A stretch of 64,000 nucleotides of DNA from Flavobacteriia bacterium (GCA_004293165.1 RDYL01000002.1:784928-848927), one strand, 5' to 3'; counted from the first letter of the stretch, positions 10,544 to 19,207 are shown. Made by a program: numbers and translations. The notes: generated by a model from the letters alone, not told the origin.

Positions 10544-11299
10544 ATGAAAGCAAATGTTGATTTCCCGAAAAGAGCCAAAAATAGTTTCATCTATTTTCAA
10601 GTTGGACTTATAGCAACAATGTTAGTTGTTCTTTTTATTTTAGAGTTTAATTTTAAAGATGGTTCTAAACCTTTGGTATTTGTGCCTCCAATAGAAATTA
10701 AATCTGAGCCTACATTTGTTTATAACCCAGCTCCGTTAACAAAAAAAACAGAAATAATAAAACCAGTTGTTGTTAAAGTGCCTAAAGTAACTCAATTTTT
10801 TAAACCCACTAAAGAGGAACCTATAAAAGAGACCGATGCGAATCCAATAGTTGCGCAAAATAATCCAAGTGATAATCAAAACAATAATAATACAACAGCG
10901 GTTGATGTTCCTAAAGATAATGGTAATGGCGTTGTTGTAGCTCCAAATGTTTTTTCGGTAGAACAACTACCAATGTTTGAAGCTTGTAAACGTTTGAGCA
11001 GAGCAGATCAAAAAGCTTGTTTTGATGCGCAATTAGCTAAAGCGGTTGCAAAACATTTAAATTATCCAGAAAGTGATATAGAAAATGGAAGACAAGGTGT
11101 TGCGCAAGTAGAATTTGTTATTGACGAAAATGGTGCTATTACTAATGTTAAAGCGTTGGATAACAAAAGAGCTACTATTGAAATGCAACAAGCTGCTGAA
11201 AAAGCTGTAAAAAGAATTCCTAAATTAATCCCAGCAAAACAAGGGAATAAAGCAGTTAAAATTAAATATTCTATACCTGTTGTGTTTAGAATGAAATAA
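10544..11299 (+). CDS. Second TonB-type energy transducer, paralogue of the preceding gene
   Basis: I place the start at ATG 10544 (251 residues). An in-frame upstream extension to 10487 would begin in the terminator T-run and adds nothing typical of TonB. The protein has one membrane helix (about residues 15-34), a long Pro/Lys/Asn-rich periplasmic spacer and a C-terminal TonB domain (about 170-251, with GVAQVEFVIDENGAITNVKAL). The C148-x10-C159-F pair has the same spacing as in the upstream paralogue. The spacer differs (many Asn, few Pro runs), so the two may reach different distances or receptors. A terminator follows at 11323. Confidence 0.88.
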   Translation: MKANVDFPKRAKNSFIYFQVGLIATMLVVLFILEFNFKDGSKPLVFVPPIEIKSEPTFVYNPAPLTKKTEIIKPVVVKVPKVTQFFKPTKEEPIKETDANPIVAQNNPSDNQNNNNTTAVDVPKDNGNGVVVAPNVFSVEQLPMFEACKRLSRADQKACFDAQLAKAVAKHLNYPESDIENGRQGVAQVEFVIDENGAITNVKALDNKRATIEMQQAAEKAVKRIPKLIPAKQGNKAVKIKYSIPVVFRMK

Positions 11300-11322
11300 A
11301 ATAAATATAATCCAGTTAAAAC

Positions 11323-11353
11323 ATCCCATTTCGATGGGATTTTTTTATTTTTA
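11323..11353 (+). terminator. Rho-independent terminator after second TonB gene
   Basis: ATCCCAT-TTCG-ATGGGAT (11323-11340) with a stable TTCG loop is followed by TTTTTTATTTTT. It overlaps an upstream in-frame extension of deoC, which is one reason to start deoC at 11376. Confidence 0.9.
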
Positions 11354-11375
11354 CACTTTCATAATTCAATGTAAA

Positions 11376-12119
11376 ATGAACATTAAGCACTATTTAGATT
11401 CAACTTATCTCAAAACGGCGGCTCAAGCCAATCTTTCAGAACAAGAAAATACCGAAGTGGTAAAAAAATGTATTCAAGAAGCTATTGATTATGATTTTAA
11501 ATTAATTATGATTCGCCCTGATCAAGTTGTTTTAGCTAAAAAAATGATTGAAGCAGCAAATTCAAAAGTTACAATTGGAACTGTTATTGATTTTCCATTT
11601 GGCAACGGCACATTGGAAGAAAAATTAGCTGAAGCAAAACAAGCGATTGAAAATGGAGTAGATGATTTAGATTATGTGTTAGATTATGTAGCCTTCAAAA
11701 GAGGAGAAATTGAAACAATAAAAGAGCAAGTTCTTCAAGGTACTAAATTAGGTTTGGCACATCATAAAATAGTAAAATGGATCATTGAAGTAGCTGCTTT
11801 AGATAATCATCAAATAGTACAATTATCAGCATTAATAAAAAACGTTGTAATTGCTAATTTTAGTGAAAAGGAATATGATAAAGTGTTTGTAAAATCATCT
11901 ACAGGATTTTACAAAACACCCGAAGGAGTTCCAAACGGAGCTACCGTTTCTACTGTAAAATTAATGTTAGAAAATTCGTGTCCACTAGCTGTCAAAGCCG
12001 CGGGAGGTGTAAGAACGTATGAAGAAGCCGTTGAAATGATTCAATTGGGTGTCAAACGAATTGGAACTTCAGCAGCAAAAGCTATTTCAACGGGAGAAAT
12101 TTCAAATAGTAATTATTAA
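11376..12119 (+). CDS. deoC: Deoxyribose-phosphate aldolase
   Basis: DeoC splits 2-deoxyribose 5-phosphate into glyceraldehyde 3-phosphate and acetaldehyde in deoxynucleoside salvage. The ATG at 11376 gives 247 residues, normal for the family. The Schiff-base lysine is Lys173 in FVKSSTGF, and the second catalytic lysine is Lys207 in VKAAGGVRT. The region TVIDFPFGNG is also typical. A longer frame opens at 11334, but that start lies inside the upstream terminator. The stop is 10 bases before the RemB-like ATG, so the two genes are probably cotranscribed. Confidence 0.96.
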   Translation: MNIKHYLDSTYLKTAAQANLSEQENTEVVKKCIQEAIDYDFKLIMIRPDQVVLAKKMIEAANSKVTIGTVIDFPFGNGTLEEKLAEAKQAIENGVDDLDYVLDYVAFKRGEIETIKEQVLQGTKLGLAHHKIVKWIIEVAALDNHQIVQLSALIKNVVIANFSEKEYDKVFVKSSTGFYKTPEGVPNGATVSTVKLMLENSCPLAVKAAGGVRTYEEAVEMIQLGVKRIGTSAAKAISTGEISNSNY

Positions 12120-12129
12120 TAATTACCAG

Positions 12130-14235
12130 ATGAAAAAAGTATATAGTTTTCTGTTGTATATTTTAGGATTAACAACTTTTGCTCAAAATTCTAATAATGA
12201 ACAATTTCCATTATTCCATGATTGTGAGGGTTTGGTAGGAAAGCAACAAGAATCTTGTTTTTACAATACGATTCAAAACTATTTTTATACAAATTATAAA
12301 ATACCACAAGAACTTCAAAATCAACAATACAAAGGAACTGTAATAGTCCTTTTTGAAGTGGATACTGTCGGAAATTTCAAGGTTTTATATGCCGATGCGG
12401 CTCATGAATTACTAAAAAAAGAAGCAATACGAGTTTTCGAATCTTTGCCTAAAGTTGCTCCTGCTACTTATTCAGGAAAGGCAACCTATTCAAAATTTAC
12501 AATTAAGATTAATATTCCTTTGGTTGCGCCAAATTCTATAGATGGAAACGAATCAACTAAGTATGCTAAAACAAATACGTTATTAATTGACAATAAAAAA
12601 GAATTGTCAGAATACGATAATATTCAATATAAACCTTTTGAAAATCCGCAATTTAAAAGTACCGGAATTGTTCAATTTTCGCATCAGAATTATGGAGTTT
12701 TTGATGCTTTGTTAAATCAAGTAGGAAGTAATAATCATACAGCATCTAAGCCCTATTCTTATGATGAAGTAGCAAAATATTATGATTTAGAAACGGCAAA
12801 TCAATCATTCCTAAAGAAAAAAGACTCTTGGTGGGGAAGAAAATTGTGGAATGAAAATGTTGTAGCCATTCAAGGGGAAGAATATTGGTTTACTTTAAAT
12901 CCAATTCTTGATTTTAGAGTTGGTAAAGACACAGAAAGTCAGGCGTCAAATACATTTGTAAATACTAGAGGAATTATTGTAAATGGAGGTTTAGGCAAGC
13001 AATTGACGTTCACCACATCCATATACGAAAGTCAAGGAAGATTTGCAGATTATTATAATGCATATGCAGAAAGTATAAGACCTTCAGGAGGTAATCCAGC
13101 AATTATTCCAGGGATTGGTATTGCAAAACGTTTTAAAGAAGATGCTTATGATTTTCCTTTAGCAGAAGCCAATATTAAATACCAACCAAATAAGTTTATC
13201 AACCTTCAATTAGGGTATGGTAGAAATTTTTTAGGTGACGGATATCGTTCCTTATTACAAAGTGATGCGGCAAGTCCGTATCCGTATTTTAAAATCAATA
13301 CAACTTTTTGGAAGATAAAATATACAAATACGTACATGTGGTTAAAAGATGTACGCGATGCGGTTACGATTGATGGAACATACACTACAAAATACATGGC
13401 AAGTCATTATTTAAGTATGAATGTGACTAAGCGTTGGAATTTAGGTTTCTTTGAAAATGTTGTATGGACTAATACGAATGAAAGAGGTTTTGATTTCAAT
13501 TTTGTTAATCCATTAATTTTTTATAGAACGGTTGAGTTTGGTTCGTCATCCAAAACAGGAAATGCGTTATTAGGATTGACTTCAAAATACAAATGGAATA
13601 ATCAAATCAATTTTTACGGACAGTTTTTAATTGATGAATTTGCTATTAGCGATGTTAAAGAAAGTAATCAAAGTTGGAGAAATAAATTTGCTTATCAAAT
13701 AGGAGCTAAATATTATGATGCATTTAAAGTTAAAAATTTATTACTTCAGGTAGAATACAATCAAGTGCGTCCTTATGTGTATTCGCACAGTAATCCTATT
13801 ACAAATTATGGTCATAACAACCAAAGTATGGGGCATTTATGGGGTGCAAATTTTAGGGAGTTTGTTGCAATTGCTCGTTATTATAGAGGAAGATATTTTG
13901 CAGATGCCAAGTTGATTTACGGCCAACGCGGATTTGATTTCAATGATGGAACTAACAATTTTAATTACGGAGGAAATATCTATTTAGATTACGATGAAAA
14001 TCGTCCTTATGATAATGGGGTTTCAATTGCACAAGGAAATAAAACAACCGTTATGATTGTTGATTTACAAGTAGGATATGTAGTAAATCCAGCATATAAT
14101 CTGAAGGTTTTTGGAAATGTAATGCTAAGAAATTTTGACCCAACTGCAGAAACTGCTTCAACAGTACAATCAAACACGACTTGGTTTTCAATTGGACTAA
14201 GAAGCGATTTATTTAACTGGTATTTCGATTATTAG
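12130..14235 (+). CDS. remB: RemB-like outer-membrane protein: TonB-like domain plus beta-barrel
   Basis: The start is ATG 12130 (701 residues), which opens a signal peptide ending at FAQ (about residue 19). The mature N-terminus has C32-x10-C43-F and then a domain of about 85 residues (52-136, KGTVIVLFEVDTVGNFKVLY) resembling the TonB C-terminal fold of the two genes upstream. From about residue 200 the sequence is rich in Asn/Tyr/Phe strands, as in an outer-membrane barrel, and ends SDLFNWYFDY. Length, family appearance and position downstream of sprA fit RemB, which takes part in Flavobacterium gliding. The symbol is from memory of that locus, not from an alignment. Confidence 0.7.
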   Translation: MKKVYSFLLYILGLTTFAQNSNNEQFPLFHDCEGLVGKQQESCFYNTIQNYFYTNYKIPQELQNQQYKGTVIVLFEVDTVGNFKVLYADAAHELLKKEAIRVFESLPKVAPATYSGKATYSKFTIKINIPLVAPNSIDGNESTKYAKTNTLLIDNKKELSEYDNIQYKPFENPQFKSTGIVQFSHQNYGVFDALLNQVGSNNHTASKPYSYDEVAKYYDLETANQSFLKKKDSWWGRKLWNENVVAIQGEEYWFTLNPILDFRVGKDTESQASNTFVNTRGIIVNGGLGKQLTFTTSIYESQGRFADYYNAYAESIRPSGGNPAIIPGIGIAKRFKEDAYDFPLAEANIKYQPNKFINLQLGYGRNFLGDGYRSLLQSDAASPYPYFKINTTFWKIKYTNTYMWLKDVRDAVTIDGTYTTKYMASHYLSMNVTKRWNLGFFENVVWTNTNERGFDFNFVNPLIFYRTVEFGSSSKTGNALLGLTSKYKWNNQINFYGQFLIDEFAISDVKESNQSWRNKFAYQIGAKYYDAFKVKNLLLQVEYNQVRPYVYSHSNPITNYGHNNQSMGHLWGANFREFVAIARYYRGRYFADAKLIYGQRGFDFNDGTNNFNYGGNIYLDYDENRPYDNGVSIAQGNKTTVMIVDLQVGYVVNPAYNLKVFGNVMLRNFDPTAETASTVQSNTTWFSIGLRSDLFNWYFDY

Positions 14236-14250
14236 TAGTTTTAACGAATT

Positions 14251-14278
14251 TTCTAAATTCTAAATTCTAAATTCTAAT
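14251..14278 (+). repeat. Four tandem copies of a heptamer
   Basis: TTCTAAA is repeated three times, followed by TTCTAAT, directly before the ctaB -7 box. It occupies the -33 region, so copy number could alter promoter spacing. Confidence 0.85.
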
Positions 14279-14288
14279 TTTCATATTG

Positions 14289-14296
14289 TATCTTTG
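14289..14296 (+). promoter_or_regulatory. -7 promoter box of the terminal oxidase cluster
   Basis: TATCTTTG is an exact TAnnTTTG match 15 bases before the GTG start of ctaB, the first gene of the oxidase cluster. No TTG is visible at the usual -33 distance. Confidence 0.65.
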
Positions 14297-14310
14297 CACG
14301 CAATTTTACA

Positions 14311-15228
14311 GTGAAAAACAATAAAGTGGACACGAATACGCAACCTCAAATAAAAAAATCGTTATACAAAGACTTTGTAGAAATCACCAAGGCGCGCTTA
14401 TCTATTAGCGTGGTGGTATCTACTATTGCAGGTTATTTGTTAGGATTTAATACTGATCAGCCTTTTCAGTGGAGTGTTTTGTTCTTGTTAGCAATAGGCG
14501 GTTACTGTATGGTGGGTGCTTCCAATGTTTTTAATCAAATTATCGAAATTCAATTAGATGCTCAAATGGACCGAACTAAAAATCGACCATTGCCATCCGG
14601 AAGAGTTTCAAAACAAAATGCGTTTATATTAGGAACAGTTTTAACTACGTTAGGTTTAATTATTTTGTATAATGTAAATCCTAAAACCGCTATGTTTAGT
14701 GCTATTTCGATTTTCATGTACGTAAGTTTGTATACGCCCTTAAAAACTGTTACACCTTTGTCGGTTTTTGTAGGTGCATTTCCAGGAGCTATTCCTTTTA
14801 TGTTGGGTTGGGTTGCTGCAACAGGTCATTTTGGTATTGAAGCAGGAACTTTATTTATTATACAGTTTTTTTGGCAATTTCCTCATTTTTGGGCCATCGG
14901 TTGGTTTTTGTATGAAGATTACAAAAAAGCTGGTTTTTTCTTATTACCCTCTGGAAAGCAAGATAAAAAAACCACTTTGCAAATAGTATTATATTCCATT
15001 TGGACAATTATGGCTTCTGTAATTCCTGTTTTTGGGTTTACGGGTAATTTGATTTTGAGTAAATTTGCTGCAGTTATAGTAGTTTTGTTAGGTTTATGGA
15101 TGTTGTTTTATGCTTTTAAATTACACAAAGAAATGAGTGTAAAAACTGCTAGAAAACTAATGTTGGTTAGTGTTTCTTACATATCTTTGTTGCAAATCAT
15201 ATATGTTATAGATAAATTTTTACGATAG
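14311..15228 (+). CDS. ctaB: Protoheme IX farnesyltransferase (heme O synthase)
   Basis: This membrane prenyltransferase adds a farnesyl group to heme b, making heme O for heme-copper oxidases. The 305-residue protein shows the UbiA-superfamily signature NQIIEIQLDAQMDRTKNRPL (residues 75-94), in which the spaced aspartates bind the Mg-diphosphate. Several membrane helices are visible. The start is GTG at 14311, 15 bases after a consensus -7 box. The gene leads an oxidase cluster and its stop is 2 bases before the next ATG. Confidence 0.96.
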   Translation: MKNNKVDTNTQPQIKKSLYKDFVEITKARLSISVVVSTIAGYLLGFNTDQPFQWSVLFLLAIGGYCMVGASNVFNQIIEIQLDAQMDRTKNRPLPSGRVSKQNAFILGTVLTTLGLIILYNVNPKTAMFSAISIFMYVSLYTPLKTVTPLSVFVGAFPGAIPFMLGWVAATGHFGIEAGTLFIIQFFWQFPHFWAIGWFLYEDYKKAGFFLLPSGKQDKKTTLQIVLYSIWTIMASVIPVFGFTGNLILSKFAAVIVVLLGLWMLFYAFKLHKEMSVKTARKLMLVSVSYISLLQIIYVIDKFLR

Positions 15229-15230
15229 TT

Positions 15231-15818
15231 ATGGAAAATAGAATGACTTTGGAAGAAGAACAAGCACGTAAAGGCAAAACCTATAAAATGTTGTTATGGT
15301 TCGGAATGATTAGTATTTGTATGATTTTTGCCGGATTAACAAGTGCTTATGTTGTGAGTAAGTCAAGACCAGATTGGTTGAAAGATTTTGTTTTACCTTC
15401 TGCCTTTGTAATTAGTACTGTGGCAATGTTAGTAAGTAGTTTTACTTTTTATTTAGCTTTACTAGCCACTAAAAAAAATAACAGAAATAATGCTACTGCT
15501 TTTTTATTGCTTACTTTAGCGCTTGGAATTGCGTTTATAGTATTGCAATTTAAAGGTTTTGGGCAAGTAATCGATAATGGCTATTTTTTTACAGGAAGTG
15601 AAAGTAATGTAACTACTTCGTTTTTGTATATTGCTGTTTTGGTTCATATTGCGCACCTTTTAGGCGGAATAATTTCACTTTTAGTAGTAATTTATAATCA
15701 TTATAAACAAAAATACAATTCGGCTCAAACCCTTGGTATAGAGCTAAGTGCGATGTATTGGCACTTTATGGATTTTATTTGGGTTTATTTGTTTTTGTTT
15801 TTCTATTTTTTCAAATAG
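15231..15818 (+). CDS. Heme-copper oxidase subunit III family protein (short form)
   Basis: This 195-residue protein has about five membrane helices. Its C-terminal MYWHFMDFIWVYLFLFFYF is the characteristic last helix of cytochrome c oxidase subunit III. Subunit III supports assembly and stability of the oxidase in the inner membrane and does not bind the redox metals. It sits 2 bases after ctaB and 45 bases before a second, longer subunit III gene. This tandem pair recurs in Bacteroidota oxidase operons. Subunits I and II are not in the window. Confidence 0.93.
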   Translation: MENRMTLEEEQARKGKTYKMLLWFGMISICMIFAGLTSAYVVSKSRPDWLKDFVLPSAFVISTVAMLVSSFTFYLALLATKKNNRNNATAFLLLTLALGIAFIVLQFKGFGQVIDNGYFFTGSESNVTTSFLYIAVLVHIAHLLGGIISLLVVIYNHYKQKYNSAQTLGIELSAMYWHFMDFIWVYLFLFFYFFK

Positions 15819-15863
15819 AAAAAAAATAATAAATTTGGGAACTTTTTAACAATTAAAAAATTT

Positions 15864-16844
15864 ATGGGAGCGACAGTTATTTCAGATGAACACGCTTTAG
15901 ACGGAGGTCCAGGACCATTAGGAGCAACCTATGGTAAAATGATGATGTGGTTTTTCATCTTATCAGATGCATTAACATTTTCAGGTTTCTTAGCCGCGTA
16001 CGGTTTTTCTAGGTTTAAATTTATTGAAACTTGGCCAATTGCCGATGAGGTTTTTAACCACTTTCCATTCTTACACGGTGTAAATGCGCCTATGTATTAT
16101 GTGGCTTTAATGACTTTTATCTTAATTTTCTCTTCAGTTACTATGGTTTTAGCGGTTGATGCTGGACATCACATGAATAAAGCAAAAGTAGCTTTCTACA
16201 TGTTTTTAACTATTATTGGAGGTTTTATCTTCTTAGGTTCTCAAGCTTGGGAGTGGAAAAATTTCATTAAAGGTGAATATGGTGCAGTAGAAACAAAAGG
16301 AGGTTCTATTCTTCAATTTGTCCAAAAACAAGCAGATGGAACATACAAAAGAGTAGCTCTTGCTGATTTTTCTGCAACGTTACCAGAAGCAAGAACGCAA
16401 CATGAAAAAAGTAATGGTGTTTGGTTTGTGGATGAGGCTACTTTGCCTACTTATTCTGTAAACGAAGTGGTTGCTGGTTTTAAAGCAGATGAATCTATTT
16501 TAGTACGTTCAGAATTTTTAAATGCTGAAAAACACAAAACTGTTTTATCAAGAGAAGAGTCTTTAAAAAGATTAGCAGACGCTAAATATGTAGTTGAAGG
16601 GGCTAACTTAGTTAGAAACGAATACGGACATAAATTATTTGCTAACTTCTTCTTCTTTATAACTGGATTTCACGGATTTCACGTATTTACAGGAGTATTA
16701 ATTAATATCATCATTTTCTTTAATGTGTTATTAGGTACTTACGAGAAAAGAAAAAGCTACGAAATGGTTGAAAAAGTTGGATTATACTGGCACTTTGTCG
16801 ACTTAGTGTGGGTATTCGTATTTACTTTCTTCTATTTAGTATAA
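15864..16844 (+). CDS. Cytochrome c oxidase subunit III (long form with inserted domain)
   Basis: This 326-residue protein ends in LYWHFVDLVWVFVFTFFYLV, the subunit III signature, and its N-terminal helices (KMMMWFFILSDALTFSGF) also fit. Between the transmembrane segments near residues 130-255 lies a hydrophilic insertion of about 110 residues (from FIKGEYGAVETKGG to VRNEYGHKLF) that has no counterpart in the short paralogue. The insertion probably lies outside the membrane. The gene is the third of the oxidase operon, followed after 20 bases by subunit IV. Confidence 0.95.
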   Translation: MGATVISDEHALDGGPGPLGATYGKMMMWFFILSDALTFSGFLAAYGFSRFKFIETWPIADEVFNHFPFLHGVNAPMYYVALMTFILIFSSVTMVLAVDAGHHMNKAKVAFYMFLTIIGGFIFLGSQAWEWKNFIKGEYGAVETKGGSILQFVQKQADGTYKRVALADFSATLPEARTQHEKSNGVWFVDEATLPTYSVNEVVAGFKADESILVRSEFLNAEKHKTVLSREESLKRLADAKYVVEGANLVRNEYGHKLFANFFFFITGFHGFHVFTGVLINIIIFFNVLLGTYEKRKSYEMVEKVGLYWHFVDLVWVFVFTFFYLV

Positions 16845-16864
16845 TTATATAATAAAAGTATATC

Positions 16865-17215
16865 ATGGCACACGCACACGAATCAAATACAAAAAGAATT
16901 TGGGTAGTTTTTGGAATTCTTTCTATCATTACTATCGTAGAGGTTTTGTTTGGTATTTATAAACCAAAATCATTATACTTCAATAATTTCTTAGGAATGA
17001 ATTTGTTGAACTGGTTGTTCATCATTTTAACTATCGTTAAAGCATATTACATTACTTGGGCTTTCATGCACATGGAAGGTGAAAAAAAATGGTTTAGAAG
17101 ATCTATTGTTTGGACAGTTATATTCTTAATCCTTTATTTATGTTTTATTTTACTAGTTGAAGGTGATTACGTTTATGGTGTTTACAAAACAGGTCATTTA
17201 AAGTGGATATTTTAA
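16865..17215 (+). CDS. Cytochrome c oxidase subunit IV family protein
   Basis: This 116-residue protein has three membrane helices (IWVVFGILSIITIVEVLFG; LLNWLFIILTIVKAYYIT; VIFLILYLCFILL) and the conserved AFMHMEGEKKWFRR loop of bacterial oxidase subunit IV. The His-rich N-terminus (MAHAHES) is common in the family. It follows the long subunit III gene and is closed by a terminator at 17234, so it ends the first oxidase transcript. Confidence 0.92.
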   Translation: MAHAHESNTKRIWVVFGILSIITIVEVLFGIYKPKSLYFNNFLGMNLLNWLFIILTIVKAYYITWAFMHMEGEKKWFRRSIVWTVIFLILYLCFILLVEGDYVYGVYKTGHLKWIF

Positions 17216-17233
17216 CACTTGTTTCTATAATAT

Positions 17234-17261
17234 AATCCCGATTTACATCGGGATTTTTTTT
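17234..17261 (+). terminator. Rho-independent terminator after oxidase subunit IV
   Basis: AATCCCGAT (17234-17242) pairs perfectly with ATCGGGATT (17247-17255), followed by T residues. The -7 box of the next gene begins at the end of this T-run. Confidence 0.9.
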
Positions 17262-17268
17262 ACTTTTG
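17261..17268 (+). promoter_or_regulatory. -7 box of the SCO-like/SCO operon
   Basis: TACTTTTG matches TAnnTTTG exactly and directly follows the terminator T-run, 25 bases before the ATG at 17293. A clear -33 element is not visible. Confidence 0.6.
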
Positions 17269-17292
17269 TATGAACAAATTTAGTGTAACCTA

Positions 17293-17997
17293 ATGAAAAA
17301 CAAATTAGTTCTAATATCCTTATTTATCTTGCCAATTGCCATTTATTTGGTTTTTTCAACGGCTTCACATAATTCTCTTTTTTTACCTACTATTTCTAAA
17401 AGTAATCAAGATATTCCAACAGATTGGTCTAGTTTAGATGGTAATCCACTTTCAATGAAAAATAAAATTACCATTCTTGGTTTTGTAGGTGATAATGTAA
17501 TTGAGAACAGAGGTAATTTTTTTAATCTGAATCAAAAAATCTATAACAAATACAAAGGGTTTAAAGATTTTCAAATGATTATGGTTGTTCCTAAAGGCAA
17601 TGAAAAAAAATGCCAACAGATAATTGATGAATTAGCTCCTATTACTGGAGAGATGACTGGATGGAAATTTGCATTTTCAACCCCTGATAGCATTCAAGAT
17701 TTTTATGATAGCTACAAGTTAATCGGGCAATTGGATGAAAATAAAGGGACTCCAGCTGTAATTATTGTGGACAAAGAGTTAAATCATCGTGGTAGAAAGG
17801 GTAAAAATAAAAAAGGAGAAGACGAGTTTAAAGAAAGTTATAACACCATTTCGGCTGCTGATTTGCATAACGAAATGACGGATGATGTAAAAATTATTTT
17901 ACGCGAATACCGTTTAGCACTTAAAAAAAATCAAAATGAAAGAAAAGATGTTTTTAGAGATAACATCAAAGAAAATATTGAAAAACAAAATAAATAG
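17293..17997 (+). CDS. Membrane-anchored thioredoxin/SCO-like protein without a CxxC motif
   Basis: I do not recognise a named family. The 234-residue protein has an N-terminal hydrophobic anchor (about residues 4-22) and then a soluble part presumably in the periplasm. The order ITILGFVGD, a helix, FQMIMVVPKGNEKK and GTPAVIIVDKELNHRGR follows the strand and cis-proline pattern of thioredoxin-fold SCO proteins. The CxxxC metal/redox motif is absent; the only cysteine is in EKKCQQI. The tail is long and charged. It lies 2 bases before a canonical SCO gene, so a role in oxidase copper-site assembly is inferred from context only. Confidence 0.6.
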   Translation: MKNKLVLISLFILPIAIYLVFSTASHNSLFLPTISKSNQDIPTDWSSLDGNPLSMKNKITILGFVGDNVIENRGNFFNLNQKIYNKYKGFKDFQMIMVVPKGNEKKCQQIIDELAPITGEMTGWKFAFSTPDSIQDFYDSYKLIGQLDENKGTPAVIIVDKELNHRGRKGKNKKGEDEFKESYNTISAADLHNEMTDDVKIILREYRLALKKNQNERKDVFRDNIKENIEKQNK

Positions 17998-17999
17998 GA

Positions 18000-18626
18000 A
18001 TGAAAAATAAATCATACATAGGAATATCATTTATCATTTTAATTTTTGGTATTTGGGCTGTGCCTAAGATTATTGCTAAATTTCAAAAATCAGATTTAGT
18101 TGAAATTGGACCTGTTCCTGAGTTCAAGTTAACGAATCAAAAAAATAAAACTATCTCCAATAAAGATTATTTGGGTAAAGTATATGTAGTGGAGTTTTTC
18201 TTTGCAACCTGTCCTACGATTTGTCCTAAAATGAATCAAAGTATGCTACAATTACAAGATGAATTTTACGGAAATCCTAGCTTTGGTTTAGTTTCAATCA
18301 CCATCGACCCAAGTAATGATACACCTGATTTTTTAAATGAGCATGCGCGCCTTTTAGGGGTAAAACATTACAATTGGAATTTTTTAACAGGAGATAAAGA
18401 TTATATTTTTAACTTAGCAAATAAAGGATTTAATTTATACGCTGGTGAAAATAATAAAGCGGCAGGTGGTTTTGAGCATTCAGGATTATTTGCTTTAGTT
18501 GATAAAGAAGGTAAAATACGTTGTAGAAAAGATGCTCAAGGGAATCCTATTTTATACTACGACGGATTAGATCCTAAAGGAGTAGAAGCGATTAAAGAAG
18601 ATATAAAAAAATTATTAGTTGAATAA
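18000..18626 (+). CDS. SCO family copper chaperone/thiol protein for cytochrome oxidase assembly
   Basis: SCO proteins help build the CuA centre of cytochrome c oxidase subunit II. This 208-residue protein has an N-terminal membrane anchor (about residues 6-24) and a thioredoxin-fold domain with the copper ligands C71 and C75 in FFFATCPTICPKMNQS and H160 in GFEHSGLF. SITIDPSNDTPDFL is another family hallmark. It sits 2 bases after the SCO-like gene without these cysteines and 1 base before the DUF420 gene, so the three are one transcription unit. Confidence 0.95.
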   Translation: MKNKSYIGISFIILIFGIWAVPKIIAKFQKSDLVEIGPVPEFKLTNQKNKTISNKDYLGKVYVVEFFFATCPTICPKMNQSMLQLQDEFYGNPSFGLVSITIDPSNDTPDFLNEHARLLGVKHYNWNFLTGDKDYIFNLANKGFNLYAGENNKAAGGFEHSGLFALVDKEGKIRCRKDAQGNPILYYDGLDPKGVEAIKEDIKKLLVE

Positions 18627-18627
18627 A

Positions 18628-19167
18628 ATGGAAACAAATAAAGAAACAAAATTTAATAAATTAATTGTCGTATTATCAATTGCTATCCCTTTGGTAGTAG
18701 CTTTGTTATTTGGTGTAAATCTTAGAAGATTGGGTTTTGATGTTCAACCTCTATATGTTTTACCTCCAATTTATGCCTCAATTAATGGAGCAACTGCTTT
18801 TTTACTAGTAGCAGCTGTTGTTGCAATTAAAAACGGAAATAGAAAATTGCACGAAAATTTAATGAAATTAGCAATTGCTTGTTCTGTTTCGTTTTTGGCA
18901 ATGTATGTGGCGTATCATATGACATCAGATTCTACAAAATTTGGTGGTGAAGGGGTTATTAAGTATTTGTATTATTTTATTTTAATCACCCACATTTTAT
19001 GTTCTATTATAATCATCCCATTAGTTTTAACAACGTATGTTAAAGCATGGGCTGAAAAATTTGACAAGCATAAAAAATTAGCAAAAATTACATTTCCAAT
19101 TTGGTTATATGTTGCCATTACGGGTGTTGTTGTATATATTATGATTTCTCCTTATTATGCACACTAA
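18628..19167 (+). CDS. DUF420 family membrane protein
   Basis: The start is ATG 18628 (179 residues). A TTG four codons earlier overlaps the SCO gene and is less likely. The protein has about five membrane helices with histidines in or near them (YVAYHMTSD, LITHILCSI), typical of DUF420 proteins, the CtaM-like group encoded beside heme-copper oxidases. CtaM in Bacillus and Staphylococcus is needed for oxidase maturation. Membership of that group is family knowledge, and the function here is inferred from the operon. Confidence 0.88.
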   Translation: METNKETKFNKLIVVLSIAIPLVVALLFGVNLRRLGFDVQPLYVLPPIYASINGATAFLLVAAVVAIKNGNRKLHENLMKLAIACSVSFLAMYVAYHMTSDSTKFGGEGVIKYLYYFILITHILCSIIIIPLVLTTYVKAWAEKFDKHKKLAKITFPIWLYVAITGVVVYIMISPYYAH

Positions 19168-19207
19168 AGAAAATAGAACAAAGAAAATAGAACAAAGAGG
19201 TTGTAAG

